Origin: Pipra filicauda
Lineage: Eukaryota; Chordata; Aves; Passeriformes; Pipridae
Direction: 5' to 3'
Assembly: GCF_003945595.2 (NCBI RefSeq)
Contig: NW_024104520.1
Coordinates: 157,501-221,500 of the forward strand
DNA: 64,000 nt
Shown: one piece after another, positions 22,293-37,200 of the stretch
How the letters are laid out: the number at the start of each line of letters is the position of its first letter
How positions within the stretch are numbered: position 1 is the first letter of the stretch
Made by a program: the position numbers and the translations under genes
Notes under the pieces: model-generated
Database searches by the model: none
What the model was told of the DNA's origin: nothing
Seen by the model: only the letters and a program-made list of their open reading frames with translations

Positions 22293-25200
22293 CTGGGTAA
22301 AACAAAACCAAAACAAGTCATTTGTTGACAAATTTTAACAAACAAATATAGATTTTTCCTCACATGATCTCTACAATTCAAAAAATTGCATCTGGAATTA
22401 TGTATTATTTGTGCCCTTCTTTTTCTTCCTCCTGCAGAGTTGGGGCACTAACTACAAAGAAGGATTCAGCATAACTCCAATGGAAATATATTTTCCTTGC
22501 CATGTGATGAATGCATTCTGCAGAAACTTTTATTTTATTTTACTCCCAAAGAACTTGTGGGTTTATTTGTTTCATTTCAGGCTCTGCAGTGGCAAAATAG
22601 TCAAGCGAAGGGCTGATGAGTCATCTTCAGCTATGCCTAGTTTGTGTCACATGGTAATATAGACCCCTTGTGTTAATTGGCCATAAAGGGAATCTCATGA
22701 ATTTACTTTTTGCATTTGACTTTGACACTCACGAACTCCCGGTATTTGACACTGAATACTGAGTTTCCTTCCTTGTGAGGTTCTGTTGTACAGAAACAAC
22801 GTACCAGTAAAACCCCACCCACTTTTATCTAAAAAACAGAAATATTCTGAACCCTGGACCACTACATAATCTTTAATACTTTTCTCAAGATTTCTGATGA
22901 TTTATTTTGAAAAGAATAATCCACATTTTCAAATAAGTTTCTGGCAGCCAAAATATTTCACTGAGTCCATAAGCATCTCAAACCAATATTGATTAATTCT
23001 GAGTTGGTCAGAGACTGTCAGTTGTGCACATTGCTGCACAGGTTTTCAGATGCAGCCATGTGGGCATGAAGGTACAAGCCATGCAATCAACCAACTGATT
23101 TTACATTTTGCATCACTCTTCACAGAACTCAAAGGCAAAACACTGGCATTGCACCAATTTGTTCTGCATTTCAGGTGTGCAGTCCATCAAATTTTAGTTA
23201 AAAATTAGAAACTAGCCATATATGCAGTTCTATCAAAATCACATAGAATCCCTTTGAATTGTCAACAACAGTCAATGTAACTTAAATTCAACCAGCTGAA
23301 TTTTGAGATTTTTGCATGAGGAGTGAACACATAAGGAAGAGGCAATTTGTAGTAAAAAAGACAGACCCCTTGCCATTATTATTCTTCAGGAACTATACAT
23401 TTCCTCAAAACCTATTCCCTCTGTCATGGACCTGCTTACCATTCTGCTAGGTACGTAAAATGCAAAACATTACTGCATGAAACACTGTACACAGCTCCGT
23501 AATGCATTTTCTAGCAACACTGCTGTACAAATGATGATGGAGATGGTGATTTCTACAGAATATAAGATGATAAATAATTTATTTGAGCCTTCATCTATCC
23601 TTAAGGGACCTCAATTTTTTTTTTTTAAGCAAAAAGGATTAAGAAGAAAAGGAAATTATTACTTTTACCACCTTCACCTTTTTTTGTGTAAAGATGGATG
23701 TGCAAACCTGCATTTTACAGTCAGGATCTCATCCACATGAGGAAGGTTTACAGTATCAAGCCTGAAGGAGAAAAGCTATTTCTAAATATGTCGGGTTAAA
23801 TAACTAATAAAAAGTTGCTAAATTTCTTAGCAGAATTTAAAAAAAAATAAAATATCACCAAACAAATGGTTATACAATAGCACCCTCTAGCTCTGCTGAT
23901 GGGGAAATATCTCTTTCCTGAAGCATTAGAGAAAACGTACCCATTCTTATTCTGCACAGCGTATGGAGGTACCTGGATTTTTACAGCCACTGCTTTTGAG
24001 AGAGGAGAAGGGAAATATTAAGCAAAAAGAGCTCTATATTTTCACTTATCAGTTGGAACTGAAGGCAGTGAATATACTCAATAGTATTTAACAGGAAGAC
24101 AACAATTACTCCTGCTGTTTTTTCTTGCATCTTACTGTTTTCCACAAAGTGGAAGCCAGCATGAGCACTGCCCATCTTATATCACTGTGACATCAGTGTG
24201 AAGCTGAAATGCTCTAGTAATTTGGTATCAGTCACAGAAATCCAGGACTCAGAAGGACATTCAGATGAGCTTCTCTAAGGCAGAAAAATGCACCAAGTCT
24301 TTTTCTGACAAGCAATTGTCTGTCTCATTCTTCAAAATCTATGGCATTCAACACTATTTAGAACATGTCTTGGGATGCCACTACAAGGATTTACTGTGAG
24401 TTACAGAATGTTCTTAATATTTTACATGACCATTTTGTCTGCAAAAGGGAGGCCTGAAGACATAAAAAACAGGAACTTCTCCAAACATAGCCAAGGGTCC
24501 TACATCTAGTAAAATTATCTATATTTTCTCAAATGATGTGAGAGATCCAAGCCTCCAGGTCATGCAATGTATGCACATAGTGTAGGAGTTTATATTTATG
24601 CACAGAAACAGCCTTTAAGCCTAATAGTGCTGAGCGGAGATCCTCTGGGCAAAATTTAATGGGCGTGGAAACCTTCTCTGATAAGAGAAAAAAATTAAAA
24701 TGGTATGGGAAGGTTTCTATTCCCATGGCAAAGTTATGCCTGAGTGTCAAAGCCAGGAGGAGACAAATCCACCAGTTAAAATCATGGCAACAGTAGTTTT
24801 ACAGTTCCCTGTCCTTCGGACAGGATTTGGTACTTACTTCTGGATCGGATATAACAATCATTGCAGTTAAGAAGACCATTTCTAATCCTGACATCTGTCC
24901 CACTTGCTGCGTCTCCCAGCTGTCCCTTGCAAATGCCACACTGTCAGTTGAAGAACAAAGAAAGAAAGAGAGACCATGATCTAATGTCATAACTCTTCCC
25001 AACTTTCTACTTCTGTTTCAGTAGTTCTTGGAAAAGTGAGAAAAAACACCCTCCCAGAACCCAGTCCATACTCCTGGGGAACACTGCAAATCAGTGAGAG
25101 GGGTTTTTTTCAGTCAAAAGTGTTTACGACTTGATTTCAGCAGCCTCCACTTATATAGAAGTGAAGTCTAGTGATTCTAAGGGACATCTGATTTTAAGGT

Positions 25201-28200
25201 TGCATTGTGGAGTCAGCCCAGTTGTGATGGATAAAGCTTAGAGAGACCAGAGGTTTGGTTTGGGTAAATGTCTAAAACCAAAAAAGGTTTCACAAATGTC
25301 TAGTACCACTTGGGTCAGAGATAATGGAAATGGACTTTCTGAGTTCTCTAGAGAACACTTTGAGTTATTTCCAAACTGAAACACTCAAGAACAATCAAAA
25401 AGTATTTCTGTTGAGAAGTCCAGTGAAAGCCCGAATACATCATTCATTCCACAGTCAAAGCTTTCCAACCATGGGTCAGATCAAAGATGGCTTTGGGACT
25501 GACCTTGGTTTTGGAAGGAAAAAACCCAACAACAACAACAACAAATTGTTGCTTCCCTCTGTAAGCGTGGAAGCTAAGTTTGCTTGCTTGAACAGAGGTT
25601 TTAGTCCAATTAACATCTGACCACAAAATAACATATTAGTTGTGTTATTTCCACTTCTTTACAAACAAACACAAACAGACCTACATAAGAAATATGTAAA
25701 TCTGCTGGTCCTCTTATTTTCAATTTCACATCTACAGCCCTCAATATACTTTCTACTTGCACTGTGCATGACTTGAGATTTTTCTTAATAAATCAAGAGA
25801 CATACCCTGAAGCACTGAATATGGAAATAAAGACCGAGTGTTTCAATAATCATGGCAGCTCCTTTTCCAAGAGGGAGTCCACAGGTAGAACAAAGCTTCT
25901 TTCCGCTGACAGACCTAGGAGACAAACATGGCTTTAAGAAAACAGCAACTGATGCTAAAATAGAGTCAAATGTTTGGACAGGCTTATGGAGAGGGACAGG
26001 ACGGGAAGAAGAAGCACTGGGGCAGGGGGTTCATGTGAAAACATTCTGAGCCTTCAGCCATGTTACTGAGTCTGCCTTGCAGACAAGCAAGCAAAGGATT
26101 TAAAATGCTTGAATGCACAGCAGCTCAGACACATTTCCCCACCAGTCTGTTGTGCTAGATCAAGGGACATGCAAGCCTCTTAACAGAGGCCCGTGTGGCA
26201 GGGAACCATACTTGTGGACTCATAGACTCACAGAATGGTGAGGGTTGGAAGGGACCTTAAAGATCATTTAGTTCTAACCTCCCCTGCCATTGGCAGGAAA
26301 CCTTCCACTAGACCAGGTTACTCAGAGCCTCATGCAACCAGGTCTACACCCCTAGCAACAGGGAGCCCACAACCTCAACGGGCAATCTGTTCCAGTGCCT
26401 CACCACTCTTATAGTAAAGGGTACCTAGACTTAGTCAATGCCATGGGAATCAAAGCAGATGTTCACACAAATTACCCAAGTCAGACTCCTAGCCTGGAAA
26501 TTCACCATTTGTTTGTAAATGGACTTGCTCCCTGCAAGTAAGAAAATAGGGATGCTACTCTTGTACCTAAACAAGCTGGCGAAGTCAGCAGTGCAGTGTA
26601 ACTGCAGTAGCACAGACCAGACACTGGCTAACTATTTTCAGTCTGTGCTGCTGCAGCTACGTGTCAGTTAGTATTACAACTAGCTAGAGAAAAGCTGAAA
26701 TTAGATCTCCATTTGCAATACAAAAATTACTTCAACTTGTTCCTTCAGCAGTCCCATCTAGAACTTTCCAGTCAATCTGCTGTTGGGTGACAGCTGGGTG
26801 AAAGTTCAGAGCCCCACAAACAACTGGTAGCCTTTTTCATAATGGTTTTAATAGCAGTGCAGGTGCACACTTCTATGTGTTTCACGTTCTTCTCTTCTCA
26901 CCTGCCTGTCACCCTGCCAGAACTGATGATTGGTCTTGTGAGATGAACCTGAGACCAAAAGGGATCCCTTGTCATTATGTGTCATCCATGCTTTATTCAT
27001 CCAGCATTGAAACCAGGAGAGAAACTTTGCGATACCTCATGAGTTTTGAAAAGATGGTTTGATGAAATTATACACAGATAAGCAAGTTTGTAATGTCTTG
27101 CTTTAAGGTTTTGATGCAACAACATAATAAGCCATTAACAGACACAGATCTGGACTGCAGCATGACAAAAAAGCCATTTTACAAAAAAAAAAAAAAAAGA
27201 GAGAGAAAGAGAAATAGAAGCAGCAGAAAGACTCATCATAATTAGAGAACTGTCCTTGCTTCCATTTAATCCCTGTCACTCCTGAGTCCACCATGTACAC
27301 AGACAGCACAGACACATCATTGTCTTGATCATTATTCCTTTTAGAATAACTTTTCTGGGTTTTTTACTCCCCTCCTACAACCTTAAGCATTCTGCTTCTA
27401 TGTCATTCTTAAGTCCACCTCTGTTTTCACTTCTCCAGTATGAGAGTCATAATAACAAGTTAAAGTGTTGGATCAAAGCATACAGCACTTTGGGAAATTT
27501 TTAAGAGTCTTCTAATGTTTTAGTGGAATAACTAATTACGTTCCATCCATTGTTTTCAAAACTAAGATTTATTTCAGGAAAAGATCTTGAAAAAGAGTCT
27601 CAGACCAGAATATAGCTGCTAAATAATATGAAATAGCTATCACAGCTAGATACCTATAACAAGAAATTATCTGCTATTTCACCAAAACTGCAGCTAAAAT
27701 TAGAAAAACATAATTGTTCACAGAAAAAAATTTCAGTAGTTTCATGTCAATGAAAGTGACATCAGAAGGAGGACTTTGCTATGAAATGTGAAGAAAAATG
27801 TAATTTAAATAGAACAAAAACTTGTTCTGTTCTGTGTTGTATTAATTTATCCTATTTAATAAGTCAACTGATTTTAATATACTCCAAATTATCAGTGATT
27901 CAATCAGGCTACAGTTAACATTTATTTAGAGTTGGTACACATAACTCACTAAAAGCTGCATAGATTGCTTGAGAGATTTAAATCTCTAGGAGACTAGCAT
28001 GAATGCAGATAAAATCAGCAAATAAAGCAAAATGTGTTTCAAGCTTGGAAGTTAAAGGAAGAATTTCTTTTTAAATCAGCAAGTGTTGAAATGTTTAGAA
28101 CATTCCTTACTCCTGAGCTTGTGACTATTCACAATTAAGACATCCTTTGGCTAAAGTGCTCTGAACTCACACTTAACTGCTTCCTTTGACTGAGGCTTAT

Positions 28201-31200
28201 ACTGTCTCATTTCAATTTCACTGACATGCAAGAGTCCTACAGCTGCTTTCTGAACCGTGTTATTTGAAAACATAACAATAGTGCTGAAGCAAGCAAGAAG
28301 AGGAGCTACATGGTTATCCCATGGACGGTTATGAATTGCAACATTTAGAAGAATTAATAGCGTCTCCACATAATACTAATGCGATTTACACTGCAGCAGT
28401 TCACCAGTGACTACAAGATGCGTTTGGTCTGCAAAATTCCTTATTGACCTTTAGTACCTGTTGGGTGACTGACTCAGAGCAGCAGGAGAGCAGGGAGATG
28501 ATGGCCCAGATCGGAAGTTCTCATGATAGCCTGCCCTGAAACGCAGGAGAGAAGATGCATTACTACAGCTGAAGAACAATTAAAACCAGGTTTTGTATGG
28601 AAAAATTCCAGCTGGTGAATATCAGGATTCCCAGTCTAAAGACTTTATCTGAGATAAAAAAGCTATAAATATTTGTCCATTGCCATTTTGATACAATGAA
28701 AAATAGCACACAATTTTTGGTAGCCTGCTTGCTACTGGTCAGTCAGGTAACTCACAAGGCGACGAGCCATGTGGAGACTCCTGTCCACTCCATCAACCCA
28801 ACATAGCAACCATCATGGTGAAGGAGGGTTAAGCCAAGCCACACCACACTGTACTGTCTGTTGGCCCTTTACTGAGTAAAAAGGCAGCTACCAACACTGA
28901 AGGGTGGTTTATTTGGATAATGGTTAATTTGTATGCATTCTACTCTGCAAGAGACTGCTGAGAAAAAGAATGAATGGGTTTTGTTATCAGAAATGGTAGG
29001 ATTGATTCAAATTCTCACTGCTTAAAACTGTTTACAGATTAAAAAACAGTTTTCTCAAACTGAACTACATGCACAAGCAGTTTGTTCTGAGGAACAGGTA
29101 ATCAAATCTCAATCTACATTTGTTTTCACTGGATACAAGCTTCAGAGAGGTAACACATTCTGCAGAAGACTGTGCTCATATATATGCTAATGAAAACAGA
29201 TGTTCCTTTCTCAATACATAGCTGAGCTTTTTGTAAATACGAGGCAAGCAGATCCCTCATTTACCAAAAGAACTGGTGGTACCATTCAGTAAGGCTTACT
29301 CAAAAGCACAAGGCAAAGCAGCAGCAAAATAAAAGATCTCACCAAAATTTACAGCAGAAAGAAAATACTAATCTTTATGTATCTTCTTTTAAAAGCTATA
29401 ATCCCTAAAGGACTCACAAGTAGCAATTAATGTACATTTGGAAGCTGGGGAATGAAGTTCTTGGATGTCAACTTCAAAGAGGCAAACTTAACCTGACATT
29501 CCCACCCTGATATTTAGCCACTTACTAGCTATAAATGTTTGTCTCAGGAATTTAACAAAGTAAGCACATGAAAAGTAATGCAGATGAGTGCTTAAAGAGT
29601 GAAAGAGAAAGAAGAGTGAAGCAAGCAGAGGGTGTGCTCCCTCTTTAAATTATTTACGGGGTGCCTGTAATGAGAAACAAAGTAGATAAATGTTAGCAGT
29701 CTTGGTGGGAAAGCCAGGAATCAAATGGGTCTTCACACTGCAGGACTAACGAAACTTAACCTAAAGAATGCTGAGCAGAAATACAAGGGAGAACAGAGCA
29801 AGGAGGACTTCTCAGTCTCTCCAACAACCTTTACTTTCTCACCTCCTTGCTTCCCCTGCAGAGCTTGGCTGCTGTCCCGCAATCTGGCCTGAGAATGGTC
29901 TCTGCCGAATGTCCTCTGTGCGATGTGGAGATTGCTTTGTCAGCAACTGCTGATTCCAGGAGACATCTACAACGAGAGGTGAGGAAAACTCAGTATTTGA
30001 GGTAAATTTTGTTTTATTATTGTTATTTTATTGCTTTTGTCAATATTTATGGACCAGCATAGCTTGTGGACACACCATAAAGAAGACGAGATGTACGGTT
30101 ACTTAAAACCAAGCTTTGAGAAACCCCCCACAAAGTCAGAGACAGGCTCTGCTACATCAGAAGTCCTCTATGGAACAATGTTCCTCTGCATTACCTTCAC
30201 ATACACTTGACCTACCCTGCTGCTGAATCTCAGTTTCTGAAGGGGGAAAGGGCAAGGTCAAACAGCCATTCATGAATAACACTCGGGAAAACAAAGTATT
30301 GTTGTCATAATGAAGGAAGCACCAGAGACACTGAAACTTCTGTGGTGCCAGGGGATCCAAATTTCTCAATAACAAGAGTTAAGGGGACGGTAGTGTAATC
30401 ACTACTGACAAACAGTAATTCCCTTCTAATTTCCTTCTCTGCTTCAGATGGTTGCCCAAGGCTCAGTGACAATAACAGACTCACAGTAATATGCAGTGAT
30501 CTGTGTGATGCCCAGGCAGCCAATCATCCCATCTCTGAGAAACAGTGCACCACCTGGATCCTTCAAGATGAATTTTGTGGCTCACAGGCTGGGGAGAAGC
30601 CTTACCGTGCCATGCACCAACCAGCTGGTTTAGAGAATAAAAACTTTGCTGGGGCCTATGAAAGGCCTGTTACCTAATTTTGATGTCAAGACAATAAAAC
30701 CACGGTCCTGACTATTTAAGGGCTTAAGGAGAGAGTAAAGATGGGATGATTTAAGAGGCAAGAAAGGAACTGCCAGAATACTTGCAGGGGACCAAATTGT
30801 GGGAAAGAACCTAGAAAAACCCTGATTAGCAGAAGTAGTTAAAAACTGTCAAACCTGTGAAGTTTACTTAATCACTACTACAAATCCACAGGGATATATT
30901 GCTGGGTAATACATTCTGCTTTTTTTTTTTTGGAGCAACCCTTATCAAAGCACTAAGAATACAATAAAACTGAGACAAGGAAAGCAAACCTACTAAGTTT
31001 AATAAACTGAATTTGCATTTGGAGCAAGTAATAACACTGAAAACGTTTCCATCCATAGATGCTTCATTTTTTACAATCATGAATTTTTATGCTGGATTGA
31101 AAACAAAAATCTAAAACTTTATTTCAAAATAAAGTTTTTAGCCCTAATTATTTACTTTCCACTGTTCACTCATATTAGATGCTAAATTAGTGAATTTAAC

Positions 31201-34200
31201 TCTTTTTTTTATGGTGACCCTCTTGATGGCAACTTTTGGGGGAAATTCCTTCATTCAAAAACCACCAATACTTATGGGAGCGTAAAAAAAATCAATTAAC
31301 TTTAAATGTCATCAGACATTTTTAATGACAAAATTGAAGCAGGTGTCACTTTAGGCTTGTCTTGAAAAGGTTATATATCACATGAAGTGATTTTTACTGG
31401 ACTGAGATTGACATAGAGAATCTAATTATATATCAAAACACAAAGTAAGTGTTGGAAATACGCTCTTTCTATAAAGATAAGCCCTATTTATGTAAGATTA
31501 TGTAAAAGACGGAAGATAACTGTTTTAAACTGCTACTGTGAATATGGGGGCCTACAAACAGGACCCCTACCTGCTGCTAAAACCATCATCTGTGATAAAA
31601 ACAAGAAGAGTTTAAATTTCACCTTAACACATTTATCTTTGCTAACAAAAAAAGCTTCTGAGTCTGAGACATTCCCATTTTGAAGATACATGTGTACTAT
31701 CAATTTCCAAAATTCTTTGAGTTAGATTTCCACTAGATTACTATCTGGAAAAGAATATATGCATATTAAGAATCTTATTCTCACCCTGAGTCAACGGCAG
31801 ATTCAGTCTGGCAGGTGAGCTGTGCTCCATCATCGGCATGTGGTGCTCCTGTTCACTTCCTCCTTTCAAGATACCTGACTCTGGGTATCCTGAGAGCACT
31901 TTATTTCCACTGACAATAAAAATAAGTCACATTGTATAAATAAAGCCAGGAAAAATTTTACCTAGAATATAAAGGCAAAATCAGACTTTGGAATATCAGT
32001 CTATTTTTTTGCAAAAAGAGTTTTATTATTGTATCAGCAGTGACAAAGCAATGAGGATAACCTCCATGAATTAACAAGTTTGTTTCCAAATAGGCCAATC
32101 CTCCTGCTTACCTCAAACTGCCACTTAGATGTGCTGAAGATCATTTTGGATTTATGAAAAATGCCTTCTTAGACAGAGAAAAAGCTTTTATCCATGTTCT
32201 CTATACAGTGCTCAGCATCATCAGATGTCTCTCCTCTTTGAGAAACCTGCTAATTAGCAGTTGGGTAAAGTCCAGGACTTTGAACACCACCTGGCAAGTT
32301 TGGGGATAGCACTTCTGAGATAGCCGGGCAATTTCACTCAGATTCTGAGTGAAAACAGCTACTGCTCCTTTATTCATTCAAAAGGCTTGTGCAATGTACA
32401 CGAGACACAGCGCAGTGACATACAGAGAGAGATGTCTGAGCTGTCTAAGGTCTGACCTGGTTGGTTCGACAGCCTCTCAGCAAAGCCATACACCAACAAA
32501 ACCAGCCTTCTGATATGCACAACCAGCACCTTGCATTGCCACATGTGCATAACCGTGCAGGTCAAGGGAATATTCATATATTGCATCTATCACCAGGCCA
32601 CTAGATGCTGATGCTCCAGCATCAATCATGGACAGATGTGACATCCCAGGAATCTACAGCACACAAAGCTCCACAGGGCTATAAAATGCTTAGGCTTGAT
32701 ACATACCTCCTCTTTTCTTGCCAGAGTTCATTTTCATTGCTTTTCAGAGATGGCATACTGTCCTGCTCCCAGAGCAGCTTTTTCTGCCTTGTAACTTCAT
32801 TTTGTTTGCCTTCCTCTGGACAGCTGTTTGAATCAGCTGAGTTCTAAAAGACAGAAGAAGAATGAACAAGGAGTTCCCTTTGAATTTGGCATCAGCACAC
32901 ACATGGGAAAAGTACAGATAGCCCCTAGATATCTTGTTTGGACCCATCTTATTATCAAAAAGAACATCTCATATTTATACTGTTGAATGTGTTAAGGCTA
33001 ACTTCGGATTTAATTAAGACTTTAGCTGAAACAATCAACTAATCGGACCAAACTGAACACAAAAAAAGTATGGGACCAACCGATTTTTGGCAGAAATTCT
33101 TGAATTACTTTGAGAATCTAAACAGTCTCCCATTGGACTTGCAAGGACTTTGTGAGTGACCTCAGCTTGTTGTCTATGCCTAGGGGCAAAGTATTTGCTC
33201 ATACGCACTGGGCATCCTCAAAGGACAACAACCAGTTGTCCAAAATGGTACTGGAGTGGTTCATATCTGACTGGTGGAGCTTGATTACGCCATGGCGTAA
33301 GATCCTTCACTTCCGGGTGCAGGCAGTGCCCTGACCATGGCACAGGCAACTCCACCCAGGAAGTTGTTTCTACACAGCTATATGGAAAATGGGCCCTGGC
33401 TTATGCCCTTGCAAAGGGATGAGTGATAAGAGGGGGCAGGAAGGGGGAGAGGAAAAGCAAATGATACAGTACTCCTAATCCTGAAGTTCAATGGAAAAAG
33501 GCAGATGACTGGGCACAGGTGCCTCAGGCAGGAGCAAATTATGTCTGGGAATCCCACATTTACTCTACTGTGATCTCACCTGAGGTGTCATTCTCTGATC
33601 TCTGGCAAAAACTTATTTAATTATATGCTAGATGCATTTAACTAAAGATTCTGTCCTGCATGAATAAAAAAACCCACAGAGAGTGAACATTCCTCTGTTT
33701 TGCTGCTTTCTAGGAGGGATGATGGGAGAGAAAAGGAGGAAAACTGGGTAGGCAGGATTCAGTCTCAACTGAGATATGCTTAAAGCACTATCTTATGCTC
33801 AAGATTTTGGATTCAGGGAAACCACTTAAGATTTTTTTGGCTTTGAGAAGGTAGTTAAAAGAAACAGAAAGAGCTAATTGTTTTTTCATGGCACCAGTAA
33901 AAGAAGAGAAGCAGCTGCAGAGAGAAAGTACCACTCTCTGCTCTAGTTGAAAATCGGATGGTAGCAGTTTGCTTGGGACTGTGGCTCTTCAGTTGTGCAA
34001 ATACACAAGTTACAGCACTCTGAGGTATCACCAGTTACAGAAAGGACCTAGGGAATATCCTTACTCTTACTGCTCCCAGACTTCGATAGCCTTTGGCAAA
34101 GGATTAAACTTAGCACTGAAGATGGCTTAACCTTTACTGCCTTATTACTCCATGAGAAACTCACCACTGCCTTGTTTCCATCAGTGGTAGAAGAAGAAGA

Positions 34201-37200
34201 GGAGAGGAGCTCAGCAGAGTTTGAAGAAACAATGAATGGAACTACAGTATCCTCAATTATCTTGCGTTCCTAAAGAAAGAGGATCAGGAGAGAGAGAGAG
34301 TTAAAAATGCAGAATGTACACTATGAGCTTATGAAGTAGAAGCATAAGGTTTGGCTTTGTGCCATATTTAGACAGCTAGGTAAGGACCTGAGGTACCAAG
34401 AATAATGGTAACACCTCAACTTTTAATTTGCTTCAAGGTTTTGCACTTCCTTTCTTTTCACCATTACCATCTTTGACATGGGATTTCCAAAACTGGAAAG
34501 ATTATTCCACTTGGAATGGCACCACTGTTTCACATAGCACCAGTCAATTAATTTAATATAAAAATATGAAATGACCCTTGGTACATGAGAAACTTATTCT
34601 GAAAGTTGAAAAAAATTTCTTTTTCAGATCACAAGTATGTTTCTCAAGCACAGATGACAAAACATCAATTTGTGTAACATACTAGACAAATTGAAAACAT
34701 TAATATTTTCCAATTTCTTCCGATACTGAGCCATGAACAACCACTATCTTATGTATTGTTAACATTCTACAACTGTAAGCTTTGAACACCTCCTCTGGAT
34801 TTTTTTTTTATTTTAAAAAAAGGCTAGTTACAAAATATCTACATGATCAAGCCCAAGGCAGACAACAATTTCATCTGAAGTTCCACCAAGTCTAGGCACC
34901 AAGTATATGCCAAAGCACACAAGGTTCTGCCTCGAGAGGGAAGTCTGAGTGGGCCCAGACACACCTGCACCTGCCCAGACACACTTGCACAGCAATTAGA
35001 CACCTCCACCTACGCAGACATTCTGGAGATACCTGTCCAAATGTTTAAGTATTTTTTTCTCACCATCTATGGCATTGTTTAAGAGATGCCATCCTCCTGA
35101 GAATTTACCCTTGAGAAGTCTTTCATTAATTAATTCAGGGATAGGATTTGTTTTTTTGTTACGTAAGTGGGTGCATTTAAATACAAAAAAAAAGTCAGTA
35201 AACAACCTCCTCCTCAGCCTTATACCTCCTCGTAGTATCTACGCTCCTCCTCTTCAACTTCTCTCTGGGCCTTTTCCCATTCCTCTTTCAGCTTGTCCTG
35301 CTCCTTCTGATACTTCTCCTGTACATGAATACAAATGCAGGTAAATTCAGAGAATTCTGTATAAGGAGTAAATGCTGTATTATCTCCACAGTGAAAATGA
35401 ACCTGCCAAGACTGGTTTAATCAGAAATAGGATGAAATAGGAAGGTAAAAATTTGAAACATCCATGGGTATCAAAAAAAAGCTTATTTTCCACTCTTCTA
35501 CTTGTTTCTAGCACTTATATTTAACATCTTCAAACTACAAGGAACTTTTGACACATTAGAAGAAGTTTGTTAGAATTTTTAAAATCTTTAGTCAAAAATT
35601 AAATCTATGCTCAACAATTTCAATAATCCCTTGTTTATCATACAGGATTAAGTTTCAAAAAGCACACCCCAAAACATCGAAACATGAATTTTACATTAAA
35701 AACTTCAGCAAATGAGCATATAAACAAGCAGGTTTTGCAGACACTGGTACTAATTTAAGAGAGATGCCAATAAAATTTAATGAGTAATGAATACCTCTGC
35801 AAGTTTAAAAGATAAATGAATAGTGTGTAAAGGTTTGAAGAGAGTAAGCTTCTAATCAGCTAAGTAGCTTACTTTCTTCCTTGATGGAATGATTTCTTGA
35901 GAATTATTTTCACACGAAAAATTATCTCAAAGAGGTGTTTAAAATTGTTTGCCAGAACCGGTTTGAATATGGAGAACAATGGTAACGACCATTTCTATTT
36001 TACACCAGTTCCAACTTCTGTTCAAATTAGAAACAACATCTGCCTAATCCAGAAAAGATGCATTTACTATTGAGAGAACACCCTCATATGTCAGAAAAAT
36101 TATTATAAGAATTTTACAGCATTTTAAGAGGAAACAATATTAGCTAAAAGAAAATAATCTCAAGAAAGCTGTAGAGACATACAAGTCATTCTTAAAAAAA
36201 ACCATTTTATTATTCTCCATCCTTTGACAGTTGTTTGCTCTTCTGTTTCGTGGAAGAAAGATATGATTTCTTTGGGATCAAACCTACTCATAGTTTCAAA
36301 AGACACTGCTGACTGACTGGGAAATTCAAGTGTTCAGAGCCACTGCACTTCTTCCAACTAGGACACCAACCCAGCACTTTTAGACCTTACCATACCACTA
36401 GGCAAAACTAGCGGTTGTCTTGACGATGCTTCCCTCCCTCACAATAAAACCCCAAACCCAAGTCCTTTCATGTCCAGATTTAGCTTGATATTTTCCAAGA
36501 AGAACCTGTGAACGAAGCAGAAGTCTACAAAAATCTATTAAGACCATCATTTTAAAGAAGAGTTGCCTAGGCATCAGAGTCAGCAGATTGTCAGTCTTGA
36601 CAAGGAGGCTCCAAGTAATTAAGTGACTTGCAGTCTATGCTAACATACTTTAACTATAATGGAGGACTAACACATTTGATTTAACTCTGCACTGGAATGC
36701 AGGACTGACTCCTTTTGGTCTTTCCATGAAGTGGGGAAGGGAGACATGAGAGTGCCTAAACCACAGACAACATGTGTGTATGCTCACTTGATCACTCATC
36801 TGCCACAGAATTCACTCAAGAATCCACAGAGGACATGGAGAACATGACATTAAATGTCCATCTTTGGTCCAAAGGGACAACTCAACAGCTGAATGACACA
36901 GTGGAAGACATATAGTTTCTTCCCTACCTGAAGCAAGCGTTCTTGCTCATGTTGCCATCTTTCCTGGCGCTTTCGCTCTTCTTCTGGATCCCAGGACCAA
37001 AAATTGAAACGCTTACATGAAGGAAAACCAATCTATTAGACTGTGACACTACACTTCTCAAGGCCACCAGAGAAAGCTGCACTTCGCCTGACCTAGCCCT
37101 GCCAATGAAGTTACAATGGGAAATTGAGAACTAGATAATGGTTCTCTGAGTTAGCAGACAATATTCTTAGCTTCACTGACACTTGGGATTGTCTACAGGT

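Larger units (their letters stand above)
25915..28457 (-). other. LIMCH1 intron W16-W17
   Basis: 2.5 kb, carrying a CR1 fragment (26219-26420) and a poly(A)/(GA) tract (27183-27210). Confidence 0.75.
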
